A stretch of 64,000 bases of DNA from positions 44,483,606 to 44,547,605 of the forward strand of contig CAMTDV010000003.1 in the NCBI GenBank assembly GCA_947069175.1. Direction: 5' to 3'. This DNA comes from Scalesia atractyloides (lineage: Eukaryota > Streptophyta > Magnoliopsida > Asterales > Asteraceae). The notes beneath the pieces were generated by a model. The model did not search any database, was not told the DNA's origin, and saw only the letters and a list, made by a program, of their open reading frames with translations. The translations under genes were made by a program, and so were the position numbers. Numbering within the stretch: position 1 is the stretch's first letter; every line of letters begins with the position of its first letter. This document shows positions 42,246 through 53,321 of the stretch, in pieces.

Positions 42246-43305
42246 TAGCCAATCCACATTGTAAGTCTTGATGATCTGCTTCTTAATTTTGTTGTAGACA
42301 CGATAGGAGGTGTTCTTAGCATAGCCAATGAAATAGCATGGATCCCCTCATGTTCAATTTGCCTTCGGCTTCCATAAGTAGGAGAACACAAGGACAACCA
42401 ACAGTGTGGAAATGCTGTACAAAGGGTTTTTTTTCCTTCAACAATTTCATAAGGAGTCTTCATGTGATGTTTGTTGATTAAGGCATGAATTTGAACATTG
42501 CAGGCAGTGTTTATTGCGTCTGCCCAAAATATCAATGGAAAGCCAGATTCTATCAGCATTGTCCAAGCTGCTTCAATGAGAGTTCGATTTCGTCTTTCAG
42601 CAACTCCATTTTGTTAAGTAGTTCGAGCTGCACTATATTTTCGATTAAATCCTTTTAAGCACAAAAAATCATTCAATTTAGCATTCTTAAACTCTGTCCC
42701 ATTGTTGCATCGAATAATTTTCACTCGCTCATTTGCCTGATTTTCAATGAGAGTAACAAATTTCTTGATCAAACTTGTAGTCTCACTCTTTTGTTCAAGA
42801 AAAACACCCAAGTGAAATGAGAGAAATCATTAGTGATGACCAAGCAGTAAGCCTTGCCTAAAATACTTACCACATTTATGGGACCAAAAAGATCCATATG
42901 AAGCAATTCTAGAACTTTAGAAGTCGTGGGCACGAGCTTAGACTTGTGAGGCTTATGATGTTGTTTCCCACGAGCACATGAATCACATTTCTCGACCTGC
43001 ATGAAATCCTTGATTAGTAGGTTTCTGACTGATCCTCCTTTGGCTAGTCGATTAAGATTCTTCATGTTAAGATGACCCAGTCCACGATGCCAAAACATAG
43101 CATCATGTTCGGCAATTTCCAAGAACAAACATGTAACTTGATCAGCGGGGGCTTTGTTCATCTCAATTACGTAAGCATTTCCCCGATGTTCTACTTCAAT
43201 TAAGAACCAATCCTCCGATATAATAATCCCTGGTTTCAAAATTACGTTTCCACTTTTTGTGAAAAGAACCTCTAGACCATTATCGCACATCTGAGATACG
43301 CTCAA
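42245..43305 (-). pseudogene. Integrase of Copia-2B
   Basis: A 178-codon open stretch (42769-43305) covers GNVILKPGIIISEDWFLIEV, WHRGLGHLNMKNL, CDSCARGKQHHKPHK, HMDLFGPINVVSI (first catalytic Asp) and NDFSHFTWVFFLNKR. The next piece (42614-42811) contains IIRCNNGTEF, in which the second catalytic Asp has become Asn (Copia elements have a CDNGTEF-like motif). NGVAERRN with the Glu follows near 42590. Here KDFMQVEKCDSC is uninterrupted, unlike Copia-2A. Confidence 0.85.
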
Positions 43306-43990
43306 AAGGCTGTGTTTGAGTTTAGGAACATAATTGACATCTTAAAAGCTGAGAACCCCTTTTTTACTATACCCTTCATTGTTATTCTTCAAGTTCCCCT
43401 CTTATAAAGTTAACAAATCCACCATCGAATATTTTTGTATGAATCAACTAGGAAATGTCTCCTATCATATGCCTGGAACAGGCACTATCGATGAACCAAA
43501 GTCTGACGATAACCCTCCATAGTCGTTCCTACACATATAACGGGATTAATTAGAAATTGGAACCCATGCCATCTGGGTTGTTCATTATTGACTTTATACG
43601 AAACCCCATGAAAGATCAAGTGACTTTTAGTAGAATCTGAGGTTTAAGAGGAAGATTTTTAGTTTGGCGATTGTGAACACTTAGACTAAGATCTAGCAAG
43701 AACTTTAGGTTTCCAAATTTTAGAACCTGTGTTGTTTAAAACATTTTTCGGTGATGTTACTTTTGATTTCATTGACTGATTTTGAAAACTATTTGTGTTT
43801 GAAATCTTTTGATTAATTTTCTTTGCCACATTCCAGTCTCCATCAAAGGGCTTGATTTGAGCGAATCGATTTCCATAAGAACGATAATGCACAACCATCT
43901 GATTATATGTGATTCTTATGTAGTAAGGCACGAAAGGTCGATGAACACAATTTCTTGCTATGTGCCCTAAAATTTCACAATTGAAACAAG
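43306..43990 (-). pseudogene. Protease remnant and gag C-terminus of Copia-2B
   Basis: Near 43475-43510 the strand reads WFIDSACSRHMIGD, retaining the catalytic Asp lost in Copia-2A. Upstream, 43686-43931 encodes RSYGNRFAQIKPFDGDWNVA, and the second zinc knuckle CFNCEILGHIARNC is at about 43950-43992. Stops separate the blocks. Confidence 0.68.
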
Positions 43991-44029
43991 TTGGTCTTTT
44001 AGAGAAAAAGGCATTCAGTTCAGCTTGTG

Positions 44030-45637
44030 TTATTCTAGGGAGCTAATTGGGTCTCTTCTTTCCACTTGGTGTTGATTTCTTGTGTGCATGTTTACTCTTG
44101 GATGAAACCTGCTCACAATCACCAGCACAGGAGAATGAGTACCAATAATTTTACCCTTCAACTTAGATTCAGTTAGCTTTTGAGGTGGGTTTTTCTTTTG
44201 TTTTTCTTTAACACCATCCAAAGAATTTTCTTCTTAAGTTTTCTTTTTGTATTGTTTTCTGTTTTTACGTGATCGCTTTTTCTTTAAAGGAGCATATTCT
44301 ATAGACTTAGTTTCATTAGAAACCTTTTCTTTAGAATCTAAGCTTACAGGATCAGCTGGATCTGGTTCGTCAGATGATGAGCAATTTTTGTTTAAAAAAG
44401 TTTGTCTAACATTTGTTTTTACACTATTTGATTCAGACTTTGCAACTTGCTCAGAATCTTTAGAAACACTATGATGATTATCTAATCTATAGTCTAATGA
44501 TCAAAATGTTCATCAATTATTTCAATTACACAATCAGATATAGTAATATTTCAACTTCATCATATTTAGAGGATGAGGCATCAGTTGCGGTTCCAGGCAC
44601 ACTAGAACAGTTGTTAGAATCACTCGAAACAGGTGTTTCAATTCATCAACAGATGCATCAGACTCCTCTAGTAAAACATTATCATCACAATTAGACTCAA
44701 AAACCATATCATCTAAACTTTTAGTTTTAGCAACATTATCTGAAATATTGTTAGAAAAACCCTTAGTCTCAGCAAGCATAGACTGAACATAGTTCCTAAC
44801 GTAAAAATCATGTTCAGCACATAAAAAAGCATCCAAATCATCAACAACTTTTGAATGTGGTTCATCATCCACTTCAAACTACTCTTCAACTATCACTGAC
44901 TCTACACATGAACTAACACAGTTAATATTGTCTATAGAATCAAAATTTGACACATTTTCTTAGTGCTCCTCTATTGACATTTTCACAAACACCTTTTCTT
45001 ATTCTGACTTACCAACTGACTCATTTGAACATTTTTTATCCAAATCTATGTTTTTAACAAAACTCATGGATATTTGAAGATCAGTGGGTCTGGCACTCTT
45101 TGGTTTGAATGGTTCCCATGGAGTATAATCGCTTGGTTTGCCATAAATCATATTATCATAGTTTTCTAACTCCTACTCAGTAGTGGGATTTCTAGAATAA
45201 TTATAATTGTATGGCAGTGGAACCTGTTTATAACCTAAACCCTTACCCTTGTTTTCTTTGAACGCTAATTGCACATTGCATAAGTTACGAGTAGTATCGC
45301 TGGAAATATCAAACTTCTTTAAGTTTAACTCATTTTGTTGATACTTACCAGTGAGAAGTTCTAGATCAGGTCTCACAAAGTCACATTCCAAAGTTTTTAT
45401 ATTTAGTCTATTTTTGTAATCATGGACCCAACATTGATGTTGATTTACATCTAAGTGGAGCTGAGTTATGTCCTTTTTTAGTGTGTCAATCTTTTCATAG
45501 AGTATCTTATTGTTCTCTCGAAGACCGATGCACTTTGACATGGCATTGTTGTAATCATTGATTAAAGAAGAATTATGCGCTCTCATCTGTGCAATTTTAT
45601 TTCTATAGTGTTCAGAAAATAAAAGAGAGTTTACCAT
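44030..45637 (-). pseudogene. Helical middle of Copia-2B gag
   Basis: The best preserved piece (45173-45637, 154 codons) reads NKIAQMRAHNSSLINDYNNA and ITQLHLDVNQHQCWVHDYKN, a Leu/Lys/Glu-rich helical region, and ends PYNYNYSRNPTTE. An acidic piece (44534-44872) and a Lys-rich piece (44030-44221) follow. The coiled-coil-like composition suggests oligomerisation, but no family is recognised. Confidence 0.52.
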
Positions 45638-46500
45638 TCAGAGAGTGATTTAGGTTCCTCAGTTTGTTCCACCAAGCATTGATGATTAACTTCTCCAACT
45701 TTAGAGATGTTTAGCGATTCCATGTGCACCACAACATCTTCCCAATTGAAATCGTGTTGTTCTTGTGCCATTAAAGCCTTTCCTGCTCCTGTATCTCCCT
45801 GGCTTGTTGAAGTTTGAGCAGGTATAACAGCGACCATAGATCTTTTAGTGTTCCGAGCAGCAGCTGCCTGAGTAGCCTCATACCCATGCAATCCCTTACA
45901 AAATACCCCGACTTATAACATCTGTAGCATCCCATTTTTTCTCTCAAAGATCCAGTGCGATGATTCAACATAGGACGATGACCAAATTTTTTTGAAACTT
46001 TATAGCCCGAAATTATACCATTGCCAAGTTCGAGAACTCATCTAGCTCTTCTATATCTTCTTCAACCACTTGATTGATTTAAGTTACTAGAACAGATGGG
46101 GCAAAAGATCATCTTCTAAGAAAGCATTTAGTTTGTTAAGCATAGAAGCTGCAAGAGCCAACTTTTCTTCATTTTGCGTAGTCAAAAAGGCTATGTTTCT
46201 GTAGAGGGTCTGGATGGAATAATTTGAGATGATGAATGGTTTGCTAGACTGGAAACCACATTGGCACGCTGAGGATATTGCTGGGCTGAAGTGGGTGTGG
46301 CAGAGGTGTTAACAACAACTTGTGGTGTAGGAAATGACATGCCATACACATAGTTGGTTCGGGTTATTGTTTGGCACACCATGAATTTTGGTAGACATGC
46401 TGATAATCTAATTGAGTTCTTAATGCAGAGCTATAGTTTGAGTCTATATGGCATCCAAAGTAGCATTAGCAAGATCCTTAGCAGTCATTACACCATTTGT
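45631..46500 (-). pseudogene. Deleted N-terminal gag of Copia-2B with damaged knuckle
   Basis: The knuckle CYRCYKSGYFVRDC with Tyr in place of His is near 45922-45963, as in Copia-2A. Further right, 46191-46382 (TRTNYVYGMSFPTPQVVVNT) joins after the 718-bp deletion directly to the gag start (STKI-like, 46385-46500). The capsid-like region is missing. Confidence 0.62.
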
Positions 46501-47037
46501 GTTCATCATTTTTAAAATTACCAAATAATGATTTAGTTTGTTTTTAATAAAATGCGAACAGCTCGAAAACGGCAAAAGTCTAATCCGAAAAGCAAAGGTT
46601 TGATCCGAATAACATCAATCCGAAACTTGTCAACTCAAAAGGTTATCTGATTCGAATCTTGTCAACTCGAAACAGTATCCAAAACTATATTCGAAACAGG
46701 TGTTAATTCAGAACATTGAATTTCCGAAATGATCCGAAAACCTTGAAGATGATCTGAAATCCTTGAACGTTTATCTAAAATGCTTGAGGATCTATCTGAA
46801 ATCCTTGAAGATGATCCAAAATGCTTGACTGATGATCCGAAAATAGACAATCTTCAACAGCAGATTATCCGAAACTTATCTAGACGATCCGAAACTTATC
46901 TAGACGATCCGAAATACTTGAAATCAGCAGCAGAAACAGAACAAAACGCAAACAACGCTGAAACAGTAACACAACAACGATATGAAATAACCTGAATCAG
47001 TGTGATATCGAATCTTAGCCTAGAAACAGGTTCAATA
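46501..47037 (-). promoter_or_regulatory. Copia-2B leader with ATCCGAA repeats
   Basis: It corresponds to 36671-37189, with the same degenerate repeat of about 24 bp at 46735-46850. A CGATCCGAAACTTATCTAGA unit near 46868-46912 is duplicated here compared with Copia-2A. Confidence 0.6.
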
Positions 47038-47052
47038 GGCTCTGATACCAAT

Positions 47053-47374
47053 TGTAAGTCCCAAAACAAGATCACAATGATATCACACAATCAAACTTCA
47101 TTCAAGCAAAAGAAATAAAGATGAAGTAGAAATGTTTCAAAGGATTAACTTGCATTCAAATGATTGTCTAATGCAAGTTAATGGCAAAAGCCAAAGAACC
47201 GCCAAAACCCTAAACATCATTAACTATTTATAGGGAGGATTTAGTCCACCACTCCCCCTAAACCTAAGACCATTAGCCCCCTAAGCCCATTCAAATATAG
47301 GCTCACTTTAATAGCCAAAGAAACTAGCCCAACACTAATTAATTAACTAATGTATAATTCTTAAGGGCCTAACA
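47053..47374 (-). repeat. 5' LTR of Copia-2B (322 bp)
   Basis: It is a copy of 37205-37526. In element orientation it starts TGTTAGGCCCTTAAG and ends GGGACTTACA. The TATA box TATAAATA is on the minus strand at 47225-47232. The flank to its right is TATAT, then the downstream ORF. Confidence 0.85.
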
Positions 47375-49400
47375 TATATGTTAAAAGTATTGAACGTCGT
47401 ATTCTCTTCTAATTGCCACTATTTGAATCTTTGGAAGATATGCTATATTGATTATATCACCCATCGATATATCTTTATGTTGTTGATAAAACCTTAATGG
47501 TCGTAGAAACTTCCTCTCTAGCTTCAAATCCTTAAAGCATCTGTTTTTATCTTCTGCAATCTCTACTTCATTGACAATCGGTGCACTTTCTTTCGCCTTT
47601 TCTTCAACATGTCGCTTAAAAAATTCATCGATTTCAGCACCAAACATCTCGGTAAAAGTTGGAAAATCTTCATGAATGTTATTATAGTAACGCACTTCTG
47701 ATCATCAATGTCATCATCAACTTGCACTCTATCGTAATCATTTGCCTTTCAGCTTCAGAATCATTATCAGACGGAATATACATGTCATCGTCATCTCCAA
47801 CCACTTTCTTCTTCTTGATCTGAGCCAACCTTTCAGCTTTTTCAACTCTGTAAAATGTATCCTCATAATCTTTATTATTATCACCACCTGCACCATCCTT
47901 TTCTCTATCTAAGGTAGTAGAAAATACCACTTCCTTAACATTCACTTCGGCTTCAACATGTTGCTTAATATTTTGCTCAATCACCACTTCCTCATCAGTA
48001 ATTTCATTTCTGAGAATTGTTTCTCTCTTTCTTTTTTGAGCTTTAGCTTTTCGAGTACTCTGTTTCTTAGCACCTTCTTTCTCGTACCACATACCTCTCT
48101 TAAGCTCAAAACCATCCATCTGAACAGCCTCATCATCAGAACCACTGCGTTCATTTCTCCATTTATTCTTCAATGGTGCTTTGTATCCCTCGTCTTCAAA
48201 TCGTCCAAAGAACTTTCTTGCCACCGGCTCTGTAGTCTGCTTTAGATATTGACTCTATTTTACCAAAGATAACCCTGTCATATGATCGAAAGGCAGCACA
48301 TCATTCTTGTTTTTGGCTAAGTTGGGAAATTGGTCCTCCAACATCATCTACACAAATCTGGGGTATTGCAAATACTTTTCTTTGTCAATGATTAACTTCA
48401 TCCGCTCACTATCATCTTGGTGAACTTGTAGGGCTTGTTCAATGCAAGTGCAGCGATCAGACACATTTGATAATCAACTATAGCATCACCTCCCCCTTTC
48501 ATGTGGCTTAATGCAGATATCACAGAATGTACGAAAAACTTGTAAGGCCTTCCGAGATAATCTTTATTGAACTTAGTGTTGACATGCCCCTTATAGCCCA
48601 TTCTGTAGAAGCATCCTTTGCATACACGTTCAATATACATCATTGGATCTTTGTCTTTTTTTTTTAAATCTAACACTCTGCGGATCAGGACTTCAGTAAT
48701 GTGCCCTTCATTATCTTCATTAGAACCTCTCTATGTGTGAGCGATTGGCCTTGTGAGGGTTTGTAATTACTTTAACAATCAGTAACTCGCTCATAAACTT
48801 CAATATTGACTTGGGGTATTGCAAATACTTTTCTTTGTCAATGAGTAACTTCATCCGCTCACTATCATCTTGGTGAAATTGTAGGGCTTGTTCAATGCAA
48901 GTGCAGCGATCAGACACATTTGATAATCAACTATAACATCACCTCCCCCTTTCATGTGGCTTAATGCAGATATCACAGAATGTATGAAAAACTTGTAAGG
49001 CCTTCCGAGATAAGCTTTATTGAACTTAGTGTTGACATACCCCTTATAGCCCATTCTGTAGAGGCATCCTTTGCACACATATTAAATATACATCATTGGT
49101 TCTTTGTCATTATCTTTAAAATCTAACGCTCTGCGGATCAGGACTTTAGTAATGTACCCTTCGTTATCTTCATTAACAATCCGTACAAAAGATCGTATAG
49201 CTTTCTTCTCTAGTATAAACTTTGCGTGCTCCCAGAACCTCTCTATGTGTAAGCGATTGGCCTTGTGAGGATTTGTAAGTGCTTTAACAATCAGTAACTC
49301 ACTCATAAACTTCAATATTGACTTGAAAGGGGCAATTGCTAGAATACTCTCATCAAGAACACAACAGATGTCGTGTTTCTTGTTGAAGTTCGATTAGTTT
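47375..49400 (-). pseudogene. Copia downstream ORF, copy 1 (cut by Copia-2 LTR)
   Basis: From about 49376 leftward the strand reads KKHDICCVLDESILAIAPFK, then LIVKALTNPHKANRLHIERF, WEHAKFILEKKAIRSFVRIV, GRPYKFFIHSVISALSHMKG, ALALNKPYNFTKMIVSG (with an internal tandem duplication). A basic/acidic part follows (47682-48224: ARKFFGRFEDEGYKAPLKNK, STRKAKAQKRKRETILRNEI), then FPTFTEMFGAEIDEF. I recall similar hypothetical proteins behind Copia pol in Asteraceae genomes, sometimes called env-like. I see no signal peptide or transmembrane segment, and the role is unknown. Several stops and frameshifts are present. Confidence 0.65.
48359..49330. repeat. Tandem duplication inside the downstream ORF
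   Basis: Unit 1 (48359-48810) and unit 2 (48811-about 49330) both start GGGGTATTGCAAATACTTTT and encode the same YRMGYKG ... ALALNKPY ... LLIDKEKYLQYPK segment. Unit 1 has lost about 64 bp (the WEHAKFILEKKAIRSFV part) that unit 2 retains. Confidence 0.82.
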
Positions 49401-49731
49401 TCCTACACAAACACAAACACGAAAACTCTTAGAACTTTTTTTCGAAAAATACCATTTACCTTTGTGCAAAGGTAACTAGTGCGAAGTGGACCTTTACCTT
49501 TGTACGGAAGTAAATAATCAAATACCTATTTTGCACTTTGTCTTCATGCGAAGATAAATTACGTTCGTTCAAAGGTAATTTACTTTGTGCGAAGGTAATC
49601 TTATACACACTTGATAATTTTTCCTCGGTTTTCGTGAAATTGATATTACTAAAACGACCTAAAAGTGTCGATTAACATGATGGTATGTTCAATTTTAAAT
49701 TTGGCCCACTAGATTGATCTAGATCTACGTT
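49401..49731. promoter_or_regulatory. Palindrome array 1 upstream of downstream-ORF copy 1
   Basis: Five short inverted repeats of about 20 bp lie at 49456-49475 (TTACCTTTGTGCAAAGGTAA, perfect 9-bp arms), 49493-49514, 49537-49558, 49557-49580 and 49580-49598. Their centres are variants of TTYGTRCGAA or TTCATGCGAA. The remaining sequence is AT-rich without an ORF. The location just before the ORF start suggests a leader or promoter; this is inference. Confidence 0.65.
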
Positions 49732-51723
49732 TTAAGATACGGTTTTAACAAAGATAAACCATTTGTTAAAACGATGGTTTGCTTCACTGTATAACTCTTC
49801 AAAAGTTGGAAAGTTATCAGTTCCTTCACAAGAATACTTGATCGCTTCATCATCATTTGATTCATCTTCAATAATCACCCTATCATACGTATCAGCATCT
49901 GGTATATGCTTGTAAACATAGTCATTTGGCTTGAATGCACTGATGTTATTCAGTTCCTCTTCGAAGTCAAATTCGAATAACTCTTCATCAACCCCAAGAA
50001 TAATAGCAATTTCTTCCTTTGTATAATTATGCACAAACTCGCCTTCCTCAACATTATGTTCCAAATACAAAATTCTGGGCTTTATAACAATCAGGAACAA
50101 CTGTAAATGGAGTAGCTGCGAGGATTCCTTACTATTGTTCATTGTGAAATTCTCTTTCTACTCCCGATTGTGTTGTGTATCATCTTCTTGGTTAGCCAAA
50201 TCGTTCAAAAAAACGGGTAATCAAAAGATTCATTAAACTTTGTAGTTTCAACAATCAACCATGTTCCACCTTGCGTGTTATCTTCATCGTCACCTTTCTC
50301 ATCATCATTTTTACCAACTTTCTTGCCATCATCTTTACCTTGTTTATCATCCTCCTCGTCATCATCATATTCATGTATCTCTGAATCAACTTCAGCATAC
50401 AATTTCCTTCGTTCTGTAATCTTTTCAATCATAGGATTTTCAATAACATCCACCAGTCCTCCCACAAGTACAAAGTTAACTGGTTCAGCATTAACATCTA
50501 TGTCAATGTCTTCCTCATTCTCAACACTAGTAGTAGTAATTTCTAGCACAGACTAAGCGTCTAGCGCAGATTCTTCTATCACAGAAACCACAACAATCTT
50601 TTCTTACCCCATTACCTAAAGCTTTAGCATCTTCCTCTGCCTTTTTAGCCCGTTCAGCTGCCTTTTGCCTTGCTTCTTCAACTTCTAAACGATTGAATTC
50701 AATAGAAAAATCTATCTCAACTTGCTAGCCAATACCTTCTGAAATAAATCAAATCTTCGATTTTTCCGAGCACCTCATCCTCAAAATCATTTACCACTCG
50801 CCTCAACCTATCATCATCAGTCACTAGGCTTTCGATCACAGCTTTCATATATTCTCGATCATTTTTAAGAAATTTCACTCTGCCTTCTAATACTTCTTTA
50901 TTATCTTCTAAGGCTTTGATCTTGCTTTCCAGTTCTACTATTTTGGAGTCATTGAACTGTCTGCAACGATATTTTCATCAATCCCTTCTATAAATGGAAT
51001 CTGTCCAAAATCTGTAGGAAATCTATCTGATAATGATTGTCTCGAAGCTGATTTAGGTGTTGATGGTGATTTAGGTGTTGGTTGTTTGGGTGTTGTTTGA
51101 GTTTGTGGAGATGTTTGATGTTGTGGAGATATCGGTTGAGGTGGAGTTTGATGTAAGGGTGTGATATCTTGTGGTCATGGTTGTGGTGGTCGTGATGGTG
51201 GTTGTTGTTGTGAAGAAATGTGAATAGGTGACGTATGTGGTTGTTCAACACTTTCAACCTCTGCTATCTTTCTCCTCGTGTATTTCCTTCTGGCTTTCTT
51301 TAATGCGGGAGACCCAATAGTCTTTTTCTGTTAATCAATCTTACTCTTGACTCTCCGTGCCTTCTTAGTTGGCCTTTCAGCTTCAGAATCATTATCAGAC
51401 GGAATATACATGTCATCATCATCTCCAACCACTTTCTTCTTCTTGATCTGAGCCAACCTTTCAGCTTTTTCAACTCTGTAAAATGTATCCTCAGAATCTT
51501 TATCATTATCACCACCTGCACCGTCCTTTTATCTATCTAAGGTAGTAGAAAATACCACGTCCTTAACATTCACTTCGGCTTCAACATGTTGCTTAATATT
51601 TTGCTCAATCACCACTTCCTCATCAGTAGTTTCATTTCTGAGAATTGTTTCTCTCTTTCTTTTTTGAGCTTTAGCTTTTCGAGTACTCTGTTTCTTTGCT
51701 AAGAGCATATGTAGAGTGAACAT
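49732..51723 (-). pseudogene. Copia downstream ORF, copy 2 (N-terminus missing)
   Basis: The right end (51529-51723) reads KKQSTRKAKAQKRKRETILR and EEVVIEQNIKQHVEAEVNVK, nearly identical to the middle of copy 1. It continues leftward with DTFYRVEKAERLAQIKKKKV-like sequence, a Pro/Gln/Thr-rich region (50988-51257, visible in a shifted frame as His/Asn-rich), and a helical Glu/Lys part near 50640-50940. Acidic segments follow (50205-50549: EYDDDEEDDKQGKDDGKKVG), and the end NFPTFEELYSEANHRFNKWF (49732-49800). The N-terminal NPHKANR-type domain is absent; the palindrome array lies directly upstream. No function is assigned. Confidence 0.6.
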
Positions 51724-51727
51724 ATGT

Positions 51728-51822
51728 ATTATCTTCGTGCGGAGATAATATATATAGTCATGCTATCTTCGTTCGAGGATAGTTATTTTCATGCGAAAAT
51801 AATTATCTTTGTACGAAGATAA
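51728..51822. repeat. Palindrome array 2: contiguous 20-bp inverted repeats
   Basis: A 22-bp inverted repeat (51728-51749) is followed by three exactly abutting 20-bp ones: 51763-51782, 51783-51802 (TTATTTTCATGCGAAAATAA) and 51803-51822 (TTATCTTTGTACGAAGATAA). The arms differ but the pairing is kept, with G-T wobbles. Confidence 0.85.
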
Positions 51823-53321
51823 CTTCTTTGAGGGAAGGTAAAACTGATTTTTAACACTCTGTCCATTTTAACCAGTTTTAACGACCCACTTAGTTTACCA
51901 AGTCCAAGTTAATGACCTCGGTTAATTGATTTGTCTACCAAGTCCAAGTTAATGACCTTGGTTGAACACTTTGTGATCAAACTGATGTTTTAGGCAACGT
52001 AAAGTTTCAAGTTAATGAACTTTTGATCTTTTCGAAGTATTTTCAGAATTTAGATAAGCTCCCAACACGTTGTCTTCTGGAATTCTCAGCATTCGGCATC
52101 ACTAGATTTTGAAGATCCGCTTTCCATTATCGGTAGTCAAAACTAAAGAAATAAAATCTTTTTGGTTTTTCCAAACTTTATGCTAAAACACACTGAAATC
52201 TTTTTGGGCTTTTCTGAAATAAGATGTAATAAACTATGTACAAACATATTTACAGACATATTTTTGTGAGTTTGTGTTAGAGAATCATATCAGTTTATGA
52301 GACATATCAGTAGTACCGTTGACCTTTGTAAGACTTTAAGTACTAAACAAATTCACTTAGACTGTCCATATACTTGTCCACATAAACCACTACACATTTT
52401 TCAATTGATCTCAAATACATTTAGGTAATTTTAGGAACTTGACTTAACCGTGTTTCGCACCTCAAAATATACTTCCGTATCAAGATTTCCTGGATTTCAT
52501 CTTACAGGTCAATATATCTAACTGATATCTGTATCTAGGTAAAGCGAGACCTTGAGAGCCTAGGTTAGTACCACCGAATATATCTAACTGATATCTGTAT
52601 CTAGGTAATGCGAGACCTTGAGAGCCCAGGTTAGTAACACCGTACCGACAAAGAGATGAAGGCTCGTCTTGAAAGTAGTGTTCCAATTTGGAATCTTTTA
52701 ATGTAATTGTTGGATCTTTCGATACTTACAATTTGCTGTAGTTTTTGGGTTTTAAAAGCAAAAGTATTCTACAAGTTCTAGTCTATTGCCAACGCAAAAT
52801 CATAAGAACTTTTGTATAATACCCTAGATATCAATTATTTATAAAGACCTAGTATCTCAGAATTCGTCAATCTCTCAAACGAAATTTCGGTGTCTAAAGA
52901 CCTAGTATCTCAGAATTCTACAATCTCTCAAACTTTTGTATAATACTCCTGATATCAACTATTTATATCCAAAAGATGTTAAGCCACTAATTAAGAAGTT
53001 TTTTTATTTTAAGTTTACATCTAAGAAACAACCTATTGAATGTGCGAAGCCTATTAGCACATCCTTATTGAGACCTGTTTAAACTTTTTAACACTACAAA
53101 TCTTTAGCATACCGTGATAGACCAATGATGTACTATCATTTCCTCTTTTCACACGAAAAAGTTTTTTGTCTTTTTCATGCTTTTGACCATTTTTTTCATT
53201 TTTAATGTTATTGTATTTTCTACAGCATTTCTCCCTCTAAAATCAAAAATATATTTTTGGATTTTTGTTTTTAAAGACAGAAATTCAAAAAACTATATAA
53301 AATGCGACAAACTGATGAGGA
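51823..53321. other. Non-coding spacer between downstream ORF and Copia-3 pol
   Basis: No convincing gene is present. Three sets of direct repeats stand out. TACCAAGTCCAAGTTAATGA occurs near 51897 and 51937. A perfect-phase 66-bp tandem repeat lies at 52511-52576 and 52577-52642, with few differences. The block AAGACCTAGTATCTCAGAAT occurs near 52845 and 52897. The stretch next to pol (52980-53321) resembles the Copia-1 spacer at 9385-9688. The 66-bp unit is open in one minus-strand frame (TNLGSQGLALPRYRYQLDI, twice), which I take as a consequence of the repeat. Confidence 0.6.

Larger units (their letters stand above)
41103..47374 (-). mobile_element. Copia-2B: 3'-truncated Ty1/copia element, right duplicate
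   Basis: Order and truncation point are those of Copia-2A. The LTR is 47053-47374 with PBS TGGTATCAGAGCC at 47038-47050. It lacks most of the N-terminal gag because of a 718-bp deletion (join near 46381). All reading frames are interrupted. Confidence 0.87.
38042..47902. repeat. Right unit of the tandem segmental duplication (no Ty3-2)
   Basis: The block repeats 15302-17616 plus 29829-38041 in the same order. It contains the empty Ty3-2 target site (40328-40332). Relative to the left unit it lacks 718 bp of Copia-2 gag (equivalent of 35832-36549) but retains 69 bp of RT. Confidence 0.85.

Noticed and set aside
47053..47374. Reading this LTR as the 3' LTR that ends the downstream ORF of Copia-3
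   Set aside because: A tRNA-iMet primer-binding site lies immediately on its inner side (47038-47050), followed by a leader and gag, so it is the 5' LTR of Copia-2B. No polypurine tract precedes it on the ORF side.
47375..51723. Host genes in the stretch of downstream-ORF copies
   Set aside because: The pieces are repeated within the window, out of frame, lie next to Copia pol and resemble the ORF at 57989-60691; nothing indicates a single-copy host gene.
49456..51822. Possible CRISPR-like array of short repeats
   Set aside because: The units are palindromes with differing arms and no regular spacers, in a plant transposon context; no cas-like gene is present.
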